A DNA stretch of 64,000 bases from Devosia sp. SL43 (GTDB lineage Bacteria > Pseudomonadota > Alphaproteobacteria > Rhizobiales > Devosiaceae): NCBI RefSeq assembly GCF_021729885.1, contig NZ_CP063401.1:3898501-3962500 (forward strand), in the 5' to 3' direction. The notes under the pieces were generated by a model. That model was not told the origin of the DNA. It did not search any database and worked only from the letters and a program-made list of their open reading frames with translations. A program made the position numbers and the translations under genes. Each line of letters begins with the position of its first letter. The first letter of the stretch is position 1. Positions 42,707 through 51,479 of this stretch are shown one piece after another.

Positions 42707-43881
42707 CGGCAACCACTTTCACGCGCCTGCCCCTCGCGGCGGGTAGTGCCGTTGCGACCTCACTGGGTCGTGCCGGTCTTTGGGCGTTCTCCCACTATAT
42801 GCGCGCGCCACTTGCCTCGACCGGCCTGATGGCGATGGTGACGCTGACGGCTCTGGCCGGCAGCAATGCCCTCTATTTCCAGACGGCTCGCCATCCCGCG
42901 CCGTTCTTCGCGCCAGCGGGCGATGTGCCCGTGCCGGTCGCTCAACCCGCGGATGCGCCTGTGCTGGCGCCAATCCCCGCCGAGCGGACTGCCGTCGTTG
43001 CACCCGCCGCGTCGGCTGTCGTAACCACCGACACCACCGGCAGTGTCGCCTCGGGTCCGCAGGCGATACCCAACGCGCCGGTCGGCAACACGCAGGCCTT
43101 CGAAGTGCAGAAGAAGCTGACCGAACTTGGTCTGTTCAATGGCAAGGTCGATGGCTTTTACGGCCCGATGACCGCCACTGCGATTCGCGCCTTCGAGCAG
43201 CGCAATGGCATGGAGCCGACAGGGGCGCTGACCCCCGACGTGATCGAAGCCATTCTGCGCGCTGACGCTTCGGGAATGATTCCGGTAACGCAGCAGGCAG
43301 CTGTCGTTCAGCCACAACCCGCGCCCGTGACGGTGCAGCCGGCGCCGGTCCAACAGGCTGTCGTCGTGGCACCGCAACCGCAAGTTGCGGCGCGACTGCC
43401 GGAACTGACCCCGGTGGACAACGCCGTCGATGCTGTGGGCAATGCTGCGGCGCAGACCATCGATTCGATCGTTGCTGCCGTCGGTGGCGCACGTGCGACT
43501 CCCGTGTCGCAAGGCGTGGCGCCAACGCCTGCCTTGCCGATGATGGCGACGACCGCCCAGCCCATGCCAGCACCGGTGCAGGTCGCCTCGCTCGAACCCA
43601 TGGCCGCGCCGCAGCCGGTGACGGCCGTGCAGCCCAACCCGGTGCCCGATCAGGTGATGGCGGCGACCACGGTAGCGCCGGCTAACAACGTCCAACTGGT
43701 CAGCCAGATCCAGCGTGGCCTGGCAAGCCTTGGCTTCTATCACGGCTCGATTGACGGGCATCCGGGTGATGCCACAGCCAAGGCCATCCGCGAGTTCGAG
43801 AACTTCCACAGCTACCGGGTGACCGGCGAGGTCAAGCCGGACCTGGTGGGTCTGCTGCGCCAAGCCGGCGCTTCGATCTAG
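42703..43881 (+). CDS. Membrane-anchored protein with two peptidoglycan-binding domains
   Basis: This 392-residue protein overlaps the kinase gene by ATGA. A hydrophobic helix (~34-55) anchors it. Residues ~130-185 are one PG_binding_1 unit (VQKKLTELGLFNGKVDGFYG) and ~335-390 a second (IQRGLASLGFYHGSIDG). Between them lies a long Pro/Ala/Gln/Val-rich linker (VQPAPVQQAVVVAPQ), probably unstructured and spanning the periplasm. It may tie the kinase to the cell wall. A longer start at 42676 is possible. Confidence 0.85.
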   Translation: MTATTFTRLPLAAGSAVATSLGRAGLWAFSHYMRAPLASTGLMAMVTLTALAGSNALYFQTARHPAPFFAPAGDVPVPVAQPADAPVLAPIPAERTAVVAPAASAVVTTDTTGSVASGPQAIPNAPVGNTQAFEVQKKLTELGLFNGKVDGFYGPMTATAIRAFEQRNGMEPTGALTPDVIEAILRADASGMIPVTQQAAVVQPQPAPVTVQPAPVQQAVVVAPQPQVAARLPELTPVDNAVDAVGNAAAQTIDSIVAAVGGARATPVSQGVAPTPALPMMATTAQPMPAPVQVASLEPMAAPQPVTAVQPNPVPDQVMAATTVAPANNVQLVSQIQRGLASLGFYHGSIDGHPGDATAKAIREFENFHSYRVTGEVKPDLVGLLRQAGASI

Positions 43882-44217
43882 GTGAGCCTGCTGCGCAGCG
43901 ACATCTGGGTGAGCGCCTTCGTCAGGCGCCACAACGATCTCGGAAATATGTGCGTGGTGTCGAGGCGCGGCGATCCGATTGCCGGGCAGGTGTTCATCGA
44001 AGTCGACCACCTGGACCGTACGCTTTCGCTGTTTACCCCCGCGCCTATGGCTAGCCGCAAGGATGATGCCAGTCTGGTATTTCAGCGCCGCTTCAACCGC
44101 GTTGAACCAGACAAGGTACGTGAGCGCATTGCCCGGGAGATCGAGTTTGACCCAGATCTATGGGTGGTGAGTGTCGATCTTCGCGGCGAAGATCCAGGGA
44201 TCGAAATCGTGATCTGA
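43882..44217 (+). CDS. DUF1491 family protein
   Basis: This 111-residue protein starts at the GTG immediately after the stop of the previous gene. It has the DUF1491 pattern AFVRRHNDLGNMCVVSRRGD, GQVFIEVDHLDRTLSLFTPAP and DPDLWVVSVD. Function is unknown. The family is largely alphaproteobacterial. It is the last gene of the kinase unit. Confidence 0.85.
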   Translation: MSLLRSDIWVSAFVRRHNDLGNMCVVSRRGDPIAGQVFIEVDHLDRTLSLFTPAPMASRKDDASLVFQRRFNRVEPDKVRERIAREIEFDPDLWVVSVDLRGEDPGIEIVI

Positions 44218-44241
44218 GGTACCGCAGGGCCGGGACAAGTC

Positions 44242-45417
44242 TCAGCTGGCGCGTTTGATGCCGATGCGGGCCAGGGCCTCAATCGCCTGTTCCACCACCG
44301 GATTGTGGGCTGGCGACATGCTCGGCGTGCGGCGGCTGGTTTCGGTGAAGGACTTGTATTCCGGCTTGGCCAGTTCGAGCAGGTTCACCTCTCCGCGCCA
44401 GGCGCTCATCAGGTAAGCCATTGATTCTGGCGTCACATTGCCAAAGAGCGTGGCAAAGTCGGCCAGCGCGCGCGAGCGTTCGCTGTCGTGGCTGGTGGCG
44501 TGGATCAACACTTTGAGCCCGTCATAGGCACTGCAGCCGAAGGCGCGTAGGATGACGAAGAGCGAAGCGCCCGTCACGTCGTGGGCGATCTGGCCGCAGC
44601 GCACTTCGTCGAGGCCGGTGATCTGGCTGAGCAGGCGCGTGACTTCCGGGCGGCGGTTCTCCGAGAACAGCTTCATCAGGGCCTTGGTCAATTCCGCATT
44701 GGCGACGGTAAGCTGCTCGATGGTCTTGCGGATCGGCGCGACCGGTGTTTCGCGATGGGCAAAGGCCTGGATCACCTTGACCCTGTCGATGTCGGATAAG
44801 TCGAAGAAAGCCGGGGCCAGCAGAGCGGCGTCGAAGTCGTCCCGCTTGGCCAGCGACTCGGCGACCATGTGGTCCATCTGCGCCGAACGGGCAAGGGCGC
44901 TGAGATAGGCGCCGCGTGGCACGATGGCGGTGTTGGAGGCCAGGGCGCGGTAAACCTTACGCGAATTCATCTGGAACAGCTTGGCCAGAACGACATTGGA
45001 CAGGTCGGCGCGGGCGGCAATGGTCGAGGCGGACGGGACGTCGTAGCGGGCAATGATATCGAGCATGGTCTGCTCGGACAACTCAGCGGCGCCGGACAGG
45101 AAGGTGTTGAGGTCTTCGCCGATATTCTCGACGACCAGCTGCTCCAGAGTCGGGGACAACATTTCCGCACGACCGAGAATGGCCGCACCTTTGGCCTTCG
45201 CCTGCGGCCCGGCAATAGGAAAGAGGCGACTGGCAAGAGCCTCGAACTGTTCCATTTCGGGAGGGGTCGGCTTGCCCCGGCGAGCATAGGCGTCGCACGC
45301 CGCGATGAGCAAGGTGTTGGTGCGGTCGACGCCGCCGGTCTCGATCAGCAGTTGAAACGTCTCGTAAGGCTGAAAACCAAGCATATCGCGGGGACCGTCA
45401 CTTCGGAATCGCATCAC
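44242..45417 (-). CDS. DUF2336 family helical-repeat protein
   Basis: This 391-residue protein is predicted to be almost all alpha-helical, with HEAT-like repeats (EQLVVENIGEDLNTFLSGAA, MLDIIARYDVPSASTIAA, SNVVLAKLFQM). DUF2336 is mostly found in Hyphomicrobiales and has no firm role. A near-consensus CtrA site lies about 35 bases upstream of its start, which would make it cell-cycle regulated. That link is inferred. Confidence 0.83.
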   Translation of the reverse strand: MMRFRSDGPRDMLGFQPYETFQLLIETGGVDRTNTLLIAACDAYARRGKPTPPEMEQFEALASRLFPIAGPQAKAKGAAILGRAEMLSPTLEQLVVENIGEDLNTFLSGAAELSEQTMLDIIARYDVPSASTIAARADLSNVVLAKLFQMNSRKVYRALASNTAIVPRGAYLSALARSAQMDHMVAESLAKRDDFDAALLAPAFFDLSDIDRVKVIQAFAHRETPVAPIRKTIEQLTVANAELTKALMKLFSENRRPEVTRLLSQITGLDEVRCGQIAHDVTGASLFVILRAFGCSAYDGLKVLIHATSHDSERSRALADFATLFGNVTPESMAYLMSAWRGEVNLLELAKPEYKSFTETSRRTPSMSPAHNPVVEQAIEALARIGIKRAS

Positions 45418-45450
45418 ATTCGATGCAAGGCCACTCTTGCCGCCAATTCG

Positions 45451-45466
45451 TTAGCAGACTGTTAAC
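45451..45466 (-). promoter_or_regulatory. Candidate CtrA binding site
   Basis: TTAG-CAGACTG-TTAAC matches the CtrA consensus TTAA-N7-TTAAC with one mismatch. It lies 34-49 bases upstream of the DUF2336 start on the - strand, and also upstream of the + strand small gene at 45612. Confidence 0.4.
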
Positions 45467-45611
45467 CTTGACGATCTCTTAATGGGGTCGACAGGTAAGA
45501 TTCATATTCGCCAGTCTAGAAGAACGAGCACGAGGGGCGTCGTGCCGACTGATGTGCAACACGAGACGCTGTCCCCATGGGAAGGGAAGCGAATTGATTT
45601 TGGAGGACAGC

Positions 45612-45776
45612 TTGGGAAAGCTCGTCATATTTGATCGGCGGCGAAAGCCCGTCAGCGCTGCGCGTAGAACCGCCGGCGACGCCCAGATCCTGATGTTTAC
45701 CGGGGTGCGTTATGAACGCGGGACGCCGCCAACCAAGACTGTCGACCCATCGCGACCCAAGCGGAAGCGTGGCTGA
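45612..45776 (+). CDS. Small basic protein with TTG start
   Basis: This 54-residue protein begins with TTG, read as MGKLVIFDRRRKPVSAARRT. A perfect TTTTGGAGG ribosome site lies five bases upstream, and no ATG has comparable support. The core AQILMFTGVRYER resembles short conserved proteins of Hyphomicrobiales that I recall with similar GKLxxFxRR and ILxFTGVRxER segments, usually unnamed. It is rich in Arg and Lys. Its stop overlaps the lipoprotein gene start by eight bases (GTGGCTGA), so the two may be coupled. Confidence 0.6.
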   Translation: MGKLVIFDRRRKPVSAARRTAGDAQILMFTGVRYERGTPPTKTVDPSRPKRKRG

Positions 45777-46596
45777 TCGTCTGCGCACCGCGCTGCGCCT
45801 GATCCCTATTATTGCCTTGGCAGGCCTGACGGCCGGCTGCGTTGCCCGTCCGGTCGGCGATTTCGGCCGCGCAGTGCCCGGCTTCACCCATGATACTGCC
45901 ATGCCTGCCATCGGGAATGGCTTGGCAGGGGCACGTGGAGAGCCGGTTTCCAATTTCAATATTACCGACCAGGAGGAAGAGATGCACAATCGCGTCTGGC
46001 GCTTCCTTGTCGCGGCTCATGCCAAGGACTGGGTGTTCGACAGCTCGGTCGAGTTGCAGCGCACCCGCATCATTCCGCCCCGCAAGGATGAGTATTACTC
46101 GCGCGAGCGCTACTATGCCTGGTTGCGAGAGACCGAGTACCAATCCTCGCGCACCCGTTACAGCACCGTCGGCCGACATATCACCGCCGACATCGACACC
46201 ATTCCAACGACCTTCGCCGCTATCTGCGCGGTCATAGAAGTGGACAGGCAGCGTGCGGTTGCACTTGCAGGTCTTGGTGCCGGATTGCCACCCGACATGG
46301 CCAATCAGGTCGAGGCGCGGAAACACGAGAATAGCGCCTTCGTCACGTGGTTTGTGCGGGCGCTGAACTATCGTTACGAGAGCTATGACTTTGCGCTCGA
46401 CAGCCTGCTTGTCGAAACGCCTCATGAGCAATCGCTGGCGGTGGACGAGACGCTGCGGCGTATGTCGGTCTATGTCGGTCGGGCCAATCGGCATGACTTC
46501 TGTGGTGGCAGCAGGCCGGAGCATGGCAGTGGCGACGTGTTGATTCCGTCGCGCTATCAGCTGCCTGGCGATAGCGAGGTTGTGCTGCCCAAGTAG
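45769..46596 (+). CDS. Hypothetical lipoprotein
   Basis: This is a protein of about 275 residues. With the GTG at 45769 it begins with a short basic region (RLRTALRL), a hydrophobic stretch (IPIIALAGL) and a lipobox LTAGC, an ideal lipoprotein signal. The ATG at 45712 would put about 19 extra residues before it and overlap the small gene more deeply. The mature part is soluble, rich in charged residues, with RVWRFLVAAHAKDWVF and EYYSRERYYAWLRE. I do not recognise a family. Confidence 0.75.
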   Translation: MADRLRTALRLIPIIALAGLTAGCVARPVGDFGRAVPGFTHDTAMPAIGNGLAGARGEPVSNFNITDQEEEMHNRVWRFLVAAHAKDWVFDSSVELQRTRIIPPRKDEYYSRERYYAWLRETEYQSSRTRYSTVGRHITADIDTIPTTFAAICAVIEVDRQRAVALAGLGAGLPPDMANQVEARKHENSAFVTWFVRALNYRYESYDFALDSLLVETPHEQSLAVDETLRRMSVYVGRANRHDFCGGSRPEHGSGDVLIPSRYQLPGDSEVVLPK

Positions 46597-46617
46597 CGCC
46601 AAAGCTGCGGTTGGGGA

Positions 46618-47163
46618 CTATCCCCTGGTCCCGCAACTCGCCTCGGACAATTCTTGCGCGAAGCGCTGCCGCATCGCCTGATGTGGTGGAATGAGCTTCA
46701 CCACAGCGAACAGCTTGTTGGACGCCGATTCCACGACCAGCAGCCCTTCCGCTACGTCGAGTTGCTGCTGGGCCAGGAGGCGCGTTTGTGCGGCATTGAA
46801 TATGCCGAGCTCGAGGATCTGGCCGATGCCGTCCCGATTGGTCGTCGAGTAGATTACAATGCCGGCTTCGTTGTAGAGGGCAACCGACCAGAAGGCGTCG
46901 GGCAGCACACCGCTGAGATAAGCAGGCCCACTGGCGAGATCGATGACGCAAAGGCCGTAGATGAGGTCGGGATCAAGGCTCAGCGGATTGGGCTGGCCGG
47001 CTTCGACCTGGGGCAGGATGACCATGCGGTTGGCGGCGTCGAAGGCGGCAATGCGCGTCAGGACGGTCTCGTCGGCCAGCCGGGGCAGGGTGAGGATGAC
47101 GATAATGTGGATGATGCCGCCCAGAACCACGCCACCCAGCAGCCAGAGCAGGAAGCGCGTCAT
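46618..47163 (-). CDS. DUF1254-type membrane protein
   Basis: This 181-residue protein has one N-terminal transmembrane helix (FLLWLLGGVVLGGIIHIIVIL). The rest, with DLIYGLCVIDLASGPAYLSG and FWSVALYNEAGIVIYS, matches the DUF1254 half of the DUF1254/DUF1214 pair. Its start overlaps the DUF1214 gene by ATGA. In other bacteria the two domains occur in one protein, so these are probably two parts of one assembly. Function is unknown. Confidence 0.8.
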   Translation of the reverse strand: MTRFLLWLLGGVVLGGIIHIIVILTLPRLADETVLTRIAAFDAANRMVILPQVEAGQPNPLSLDPDLIYGLCVIDLASGPAYLSGVLPDAFWSVALYNEAGIVIYSTTNRDGIGQILELGIFNAAQTRLLAQQQLDVAEGLLVVESASNKLFAVVKLIPPHQAMRQRFAQELSEASCGTRG

Positions 47164-47732
47164 GTGCAGTCACCCCGCAGGATGGCAGGCATGGATTCGT
47201 CGCTGGAAAAGCCAGAGAACACGGCGGTGTCGTAGAGTGTTAGCTCAAGAACAAAGGGACCGTCGCCAACCAGTTCGAGCCAGTTGCCAGGCATCAGGCG
47301 CGTCCCTACTTTGATATCCACCGAACCATCATTGGCGCGAGCGATGCCGGTAGAGCGAATGGAGGGCTCGGTGTCAGGGGCGGCCAGGTTGACGCCCTGG
47401 GCATCCACTGCGACCAAGGTCCAGAGCGTGGCCAGCGGCGTCTTGCCCTCGATGCTGTAGCTGCAATTGCGGGTCAGCGGCTGGCCGTCACTGTCGATAG
47501 TCGCGGTAAACTGCAGGCCCTCAGCCTGGCCAAGCTGCAACGAGGCCTCACGGGCAAGATGACCGCGCGTATAGGGATTGGGCGCCGACGCACCCACATC
47601 GGGCCAGGCGGTCCAGGGCCCGACCTGGGCGGCGCCAAAGAGGCGACCGTCGGTGAGGGCGTAGTAGCTCAGGCCAAACCCTACCGTCAGCGCCACGGCG
47701 ATCATCATCAACAGGTAGAAGACGAAGCGCAC
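47160..47732 (-). CDS. DUF1214-type membrane protein
   Basis: This 190-residue protein has an N-terminal transmembrane helix or signal (FVFYLLMMIAVALTVGFGLSYY) and a DUF1214 body (GQPLTRNCSYSIEGKTPLA, ARWWTL-like ATLWTLVAVD, PGNWLELVGDGPFVLELTLYD). It overlaps the DUF1254 gene downstream by ATGA. The pair probably acts on the outer face of the inner membrane. Function is unknown. Confidence 0.82.
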   Translation of the reverse strand: MRFVFYLLMMIAVALTVGFGLSYYALTDGRLFGAAQVGPWTAWPDVGASAPNPYTRGHLAREASLQLGQAEGLQFTATIDSDGQPLTRNCSYSIEGKTPLATLWTLVAVDAQGVNLAAPDTEPSIRSTGIARANDGSVDIKVGTRLMPGNWLELVGDGPFVLELTLYDTAVFSGFSSDESMPAILRGDCT

Positions 47733-47855
47733 GGCTCAGTAGCTCTGATCGAGAATCGGCATTGGTGGCAAGGACCTGCGCGAAGTGGCTGGCTAAAGCC
47801 TATAGCAAGGGGGTGGAGTGGGCGGAAGGGCGGATCGTTCGTGAACCCCTGTAGG

Positions 47856-50015
47856 TTACAAGCCCTCTGTCGCCATCGGCACTGCCGCGCGGGCCTCGGT
47901 TGTGATGCCGCCGGCATTGAGTGTGGCGTTGAACAGGTCGGCGAGGACGACGAGTTTACGTGCCGCTCCCGGTGTAAGGTTCGGCGGGCGCTCGGCGATG
48001 GTTTCCTCGACGGCGGCCGGATCGGTTTCGGCGACGACAGTTTGTTCGGGGACGAAGTCGACGCCGAAGACCGGTAGCACATCGATGTTGGTGTGGGCGT
48101 AGGCCATGAACTTCTGCCAGGCCACCGCGGGCAGTGTGCCCCCCGTCAGGTTGTTGGTTGGGTGGTAGTCGTCATTGCCGAACCACACCGCAGCAACATA
48201 GTTGCCGGTGAAGCCGCAGAACCAGGCGTCGCGATAGGACGAGGTGGTGCCCGACTTGCCGACAGAGGGTACGCCGGGAATATCGGCGCGGCGCCCGGTG
48301 CCACCGGTAACCACGCCGCGCAGCATGGAGTTCATGTTGGCCACGGTGGTTTCGCTGAGCAGTCGCTCCTTGGGCGCAGTGGGGTCGAGTTCATAGACCA
48401 GTTCGCCATTGAGCGTCGTCATGCGCGTGATGCCATAGGCAGGCGTCTTGTAGCCGTGGTTGGCGAGGACGGCATAGGACGAGGTCATGTCGAGCACTGA
48501 CACAGAGGCGACGCCCAGGGCCAGCGAGCGGGTGACGGGGTAGTCGGCAGTGAGACCCATACGGTGGCTGAGCGCCGCAATGGTGTCGCGACCGGTCTTG
48601 ATCGACAGCGTCACCGGCACCGTATTGAGGGACTGGGCGAAGGCACTGGCCAGCGTGACCGAGCCCTTGTAGCTGCGGCCGTAGTTCTGCGGGCACCAGT
48701 CACCGATGCAGACCGGGCGGTCGGTGATAACGTCGGCGGGCGTAAGCCCTAACTGCTCGAACGCCTCGGAATAGACGAAGATTTTGTAGGCTGAGCCCGG
48801 TTGGCGGGTAGAGACGATGGCGCGGTTGAATTGGCTCTTGGCATAGTCCATGCCGCCAACCATGGCGCGAACGGCGCCGTTGGTATCGGTGACCACCATG
48901 GCGGCCTGCTCGACATCATACTGCTCGGCCCCCTCGCGCACCGTGGAGATGACCGCCTCTTCGGCATATTTCTGCAGCGTATTGTCGATGGTGGTGCGGA
49001 CCACGAAATTGTTCGAGGCGTGCTGAGTGGCCACAATGATCTTCTTGGATTCCTCGAAGGCCCAGTCGAGGAAGTAGTTGGGCGAATTGGCGTCCTGGAT
49101 ACGATCAATGGCCGAAGCAGGGTGGCGCCGCGCCGCCGTCACTTGGCCTTCGGTCAGGAAACCTGAGGCGACCATATTGGACAAAACCAGATTAGCGCGG
49201 CCGCGCGCGGCGGCGAGATCGACATGCGGGGCATAGTTGCCGGGCGCCTTGAACAGGCCAGCCATCATGGCGGCTTCGGCAAGCGAGATGTCCTGCACCT
49301 TCTTGCCGAAATAGTAGTCCGCCGCAGCGACGACGCCGAAATTGCCGCCGCCCATATAGGCGCGGTCAAAATAGAGCTTGAGGATGTCGTCCTTGCTATA
49401 GTGCCACTCGAGCCAGACGGCGAGGAAGGCCTCGATGATCTTGCGCTCGAGGGTGCGCTCGGAGCTGAGGAACAGGTTTTTGGCCAGCTGCTGGGTGATG
49501 GACGAGCCGCCCTGCGTGCTGCGTTCGCCCGAGGCGTTGGTGACGAGCGCGCGCAGGGTGCCGACCACGTCGATGCCGAAATGGTCGTAGAAACGCCGGT
49601 CTTCGGTCGCCAGTGTGGCCTTGATCAGGTAGTCCGGCATGTCCGCGAGCGGCACGGAATCGTCCGAGCGGATACCGCGGCGCCCGATCTCAGTGCCAAA
49701 ACGATCAAGGAAAACAACGGAATAGTTCTCGGCCTCGTTGAACTCGCCGGTCGCCGTCGCGTCGAAGGCGGGGAGGGCCAGGGCCACCATGAGGACGCAG
49801 CCGATGGCGAAGAAGGAGAAGCCGTCGGAGATGATTTCGACGAAAAAGCGTTTGATGCCGGTGACGTGGAAGATGGACATGAAGTCCTGGAATCGCGTGT
49901 AGCCGCGCCCGAGCCACTGCCAGAACTCGTAGAGCGAGGAATCGAGCCACGCGTCAGCCGCCAGCATGCTGGAGGTCTTTTTGCGTTTCTCTTTGGTATA
50001 GAACGGATCCTGCAC
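47856..50015 (-). CDS. Penicillin-binding protein 1A family (glycosyltransferase/transpeptidase)
   Basis: This 719-residue bifunctional peptidoglycan synthase has one transmembrane helix at about 65-88 following an unusually long cytoplasmic N-terminus. The GT51 domain (~100-290) has the catalytic Glu in ATEDRRFYDHFGID and the GGSSITQQLAKNLFLS motif. The transpeptidase (~350-640) has the nucleophile Ser in STRQPGSAYK and GKSGTTSSYRD. It acts in the periplasm on lipid II and stem peptides. A single-gene unit. Confidence 0.92.
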   Translation of the reverse strand: MQDPFYTKEKRKKTSSMLAADAWLDSSLYEFWQWLGRGYTRFQDFMSIFHVTGIKRFFVEIISDGFSFFAIGCVLMVALALPAFDATATGEFNEAENYSVVFLDRFGTEIGRRGIRSDDSVPLADMPDYLIKATLATEDRRFYDHFGIDVVGTLRALVTNASGERSTQGGSSITQQLAKNLFLSSERTLERKIIEAFLAVWLEWHYSKDDILKLYFDRAYMGGGNFGVVAAADYYFGKKVQDISLAEAAMMAGLFKAPGNYAPHVDLAAARGRANLVLSNMVASGFLTEGQVTAARRHPASAIDRIQDANSPNYFLDWAFEESKKIIVATQHASNNFVVRTTIDNTLQKYAEEAVISTVREGAEQYDVEQAAMVVTDTNGAVRAMVGGMDYAKSQFNRAIVSTRQPGSAYKIFVYSEAFEQLGLTPADVITDRPVCIGDWCPQNYGRSYKGSVTLASAFAQSLNTVPVTLSIKTGRDTIAALSHRMGLTADYPVTRSLALGVASVSVLDMTSSYAVLANHGYKTPAYGITRMTTLNGELVYELDPTAPKERLLSETTVANMNSMLRGVVTGGTGRRADIPGVPSVGKSGTTSSYRDAWFCGFTGNYVAAVWFGNDDYHPTNNLTGGTLPAVAWQKFMAYAHTNIDVLPVFGVDFVPEQTVVAETDPAAVEETIAERPPNLTPGAARKLVVLADLFNATLNAGGITTEARAAVPMATEGL

Positions 50016-50149
50016 CAGAAATCCCTCGGTGACGCGTCACGGACTGTTGTCCGTTGGTTGGCGTCAAAGCAACACAATCGCTGGAATATGATTGCACTCG
50101 TGCGCCGACAAGAGCAAACCGGCAACAGCCTTACCAGACCTGAGTTAAA

Positions 50150-50605
50150 ATGGCCTTCTGGGACGAAAAAACGCTTGAGGAGATGACCGACGCGGAGTGG
50201 GAAGCCCTCTGCGATGGTTGCGGCCGTTGTTGCTTGATCAAACTGGAGGACGAGGATACCGGCATCCTGATCACCTCCGACGTCCGCTGCCGGCTGCTCG
50301 ATGGCGATAGCTGCGCCTGCACCGATTATCCCGGCCGCCAGGCCAAGGTGCCTGACTGCATCAAGCTGACGCCGCAGAACGTGACCGAGATCAAGTGGAT
50401 CCCCACCACCTGCGCCTATCGCCGCATCGCTGAGGGCAAGGGGCTGGCCTGGTGGCACCCGCTGATCTCGGGCGACCCGCAGACGGTGATCGATGTGGGC
50501 GTGTCGGTAAAGGGTCGGACGTTCGGCGAGGACGAAGTCGAGCCCGATACGTGGGAAGAGCACGCAGTGGACTGGCCCGAATGGGAGCCGCCGGAGCGGC
50601 TCTAA
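50150..50605 (+). CDS. YcgN family cysteine-cluster protein (UPF0260)
   Basis: This 151-residue cytoplasmic protein has eight cysteines in the family pattern, starting [18 protein letters not shown], then [16 protein letters not shown] and PDCIKL. The cluster may bind zinc or an Fe-S centre. UPF0260/YcgN proteins are widespread but uncharacterised. The C-terminal part includes [11 protein letters not shown] single gene between PBP1A and the degenerate GGDEF gene. Confidence 0.88.
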   Translation: MAFWDEKTLEEMTDAEWEALCDGCGRCCLIKLEDEDTGILITSDVRCRLLDGDSCACTDYPGRQAKVPDCIKLTPQNVTEIKWIPTTCAYRRIAEGKGLAWWHPLISGDPQTVIDVGVSVKGRTFGEDEVEPDTWEEHAVDWPEWEPPERL

Positions 50606-50614
50606 ACCTTTGTA

Positions 50615-50630
50615 TTTACCCCTGATTAAC
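50615..50630 (+). promoter_or_regulatory. Candidate CtrA binding site upstream of the GGDEF-like gene
   Basis: TTTA-CCCCTGA-TTAAC matches TTAA-N7-TTAAC with one mismatch, about 60 bases before the start at 50691. Confidence 0.3.
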
Positions 50631-50690
50631 CATGTTGTGGCCAGATTGGCTGGTGCGCGAGGCACTGTCTAGCCTAGGATGGGCCGCATC

Positions 50691-51344
50691 ATGACCGACA
50701 CCCTTATCGCCAAAGAGACTGCCGACTCGTTCTGGGCACGCGTTCGCGCGGCGCTGGTCGGGTCGCGACCCGCGCCGAACGATCGGCCGCCCGCCTATGG
50801 CCAGGCGGCGATTGCCCGTTCGCTTGGCATGAAGCCGCGGCTGGGCGCACGGATCGAGGAAGAGCTTGTCGCCGGCTGGAATCACGCCGCGGCTCGGCGG
50901 GTATCGATGAGCCTGCTGGTGGTCGAGATCGACCGGATGGCAGATTATTTTGCCGCCTATGGCAAGGCCGATACCGACGACTGTGTTCTGGCAGTGATGC
51001 GGGCAGTGACCGACAAGCTGCCGCGGCCGGGCGATACCTGCCTGCGACTGGGGCGCGCCACCTTTGTGATCGTGCTGTCCGATCTGCCGATGCTGATGGC
51101 CCGCGCCTGCGCGACCAAGATCGCCGATGCGGTGCGCGAACTGAACCTGCCGCACAAGGAAAGTCATGCCGGCATCGTGACCGTGAGTACCGGTCTGGCG
51201 GTGGGCAACCCGCAGGGCGGCTATGACAAGAAGTTCTTCGAAACGGCGGCCGAAGCGCTGAAGAAGGCGCAGCGCAAGGGGCTGGGCCGGATCGAGGCAG
51301 TGGACCTGCGTCCGGCGCAGGAGCGCAAGCGGAAGGCGGCTTGA
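50691..51344 (+). CDS. Degenerate GGDEF-domain protein
   Basis: This is a 217-residue protein. Residues ~60-205 have the diguanylate-cyclase fold: SMSLLVVEIDRMADYFAAYG, DDCVLAVMRAVTDKL and the late VSTGLAVGN. The catalytic GGDEF signature is replaced by LGRATFVIV, so synthesis of cyclic di-GMP is unlikely. No EAL domain or transmembrane part is present. It may bind GTP or act as an adaptor. The ATG at 50691 has AGGA at a workable distance; 50679 is an alternative. Confidence 0.75.
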   Translation: MTDTLIAKETADSFWARVRAALVGSRPAPNDRPPAYGQAAIARSLGMKPRLGARIEEELVAGWNHAAARRVSMSLLVVEIDRMADYFAAYGKADTDDCVLAVMRAVTDKLPRPGDTCLRLGRATFVIVLSDLPMLMARACATKIADAVRELNLPHKESHAGIVTVSTGLAVGNPQGGYDKKFFETAAEALKKAQRKGLGRIEAVDLRPAQERKRKAA

Positions 51345-51347
51345 ACG

Positions 51348-51479
51348 GTGCCACGCCTCGTGGTTCGAGGTTCGCAAGGGCTCGCACCTCACCATGAGGG
51401 CTACTGTGAGCTCAATGCACCATCAGCCCTCATGGTGAGGTGCGCTTCTTCAGCGCCTCGAACCACGAGGGCGTGGCAC
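51348..51479. repeat. Palindromic repeat family A, copy 2
   Basis: This element has the same nested layout as the copy at 1593: outer arms with GTGCCACGCCTCGTGG and CCACGAGGGCGTGGCAC, inner arms CACCTCACCATGAGGGCT and AGCCCTCATGGTGAGGTG. The stop codon of the broken GIY-YIG gene shares its last base. Its spacer sequences are more diverged than those of the other two copies. Confidence 0.88.

Noticed and set aside
42760-44010. A 416-residue - strand frame across the peptidoglycan-binding gene
   Set aside because: It is His/Arg-rich shadow coding opposite a clear gene with two recognised domains.
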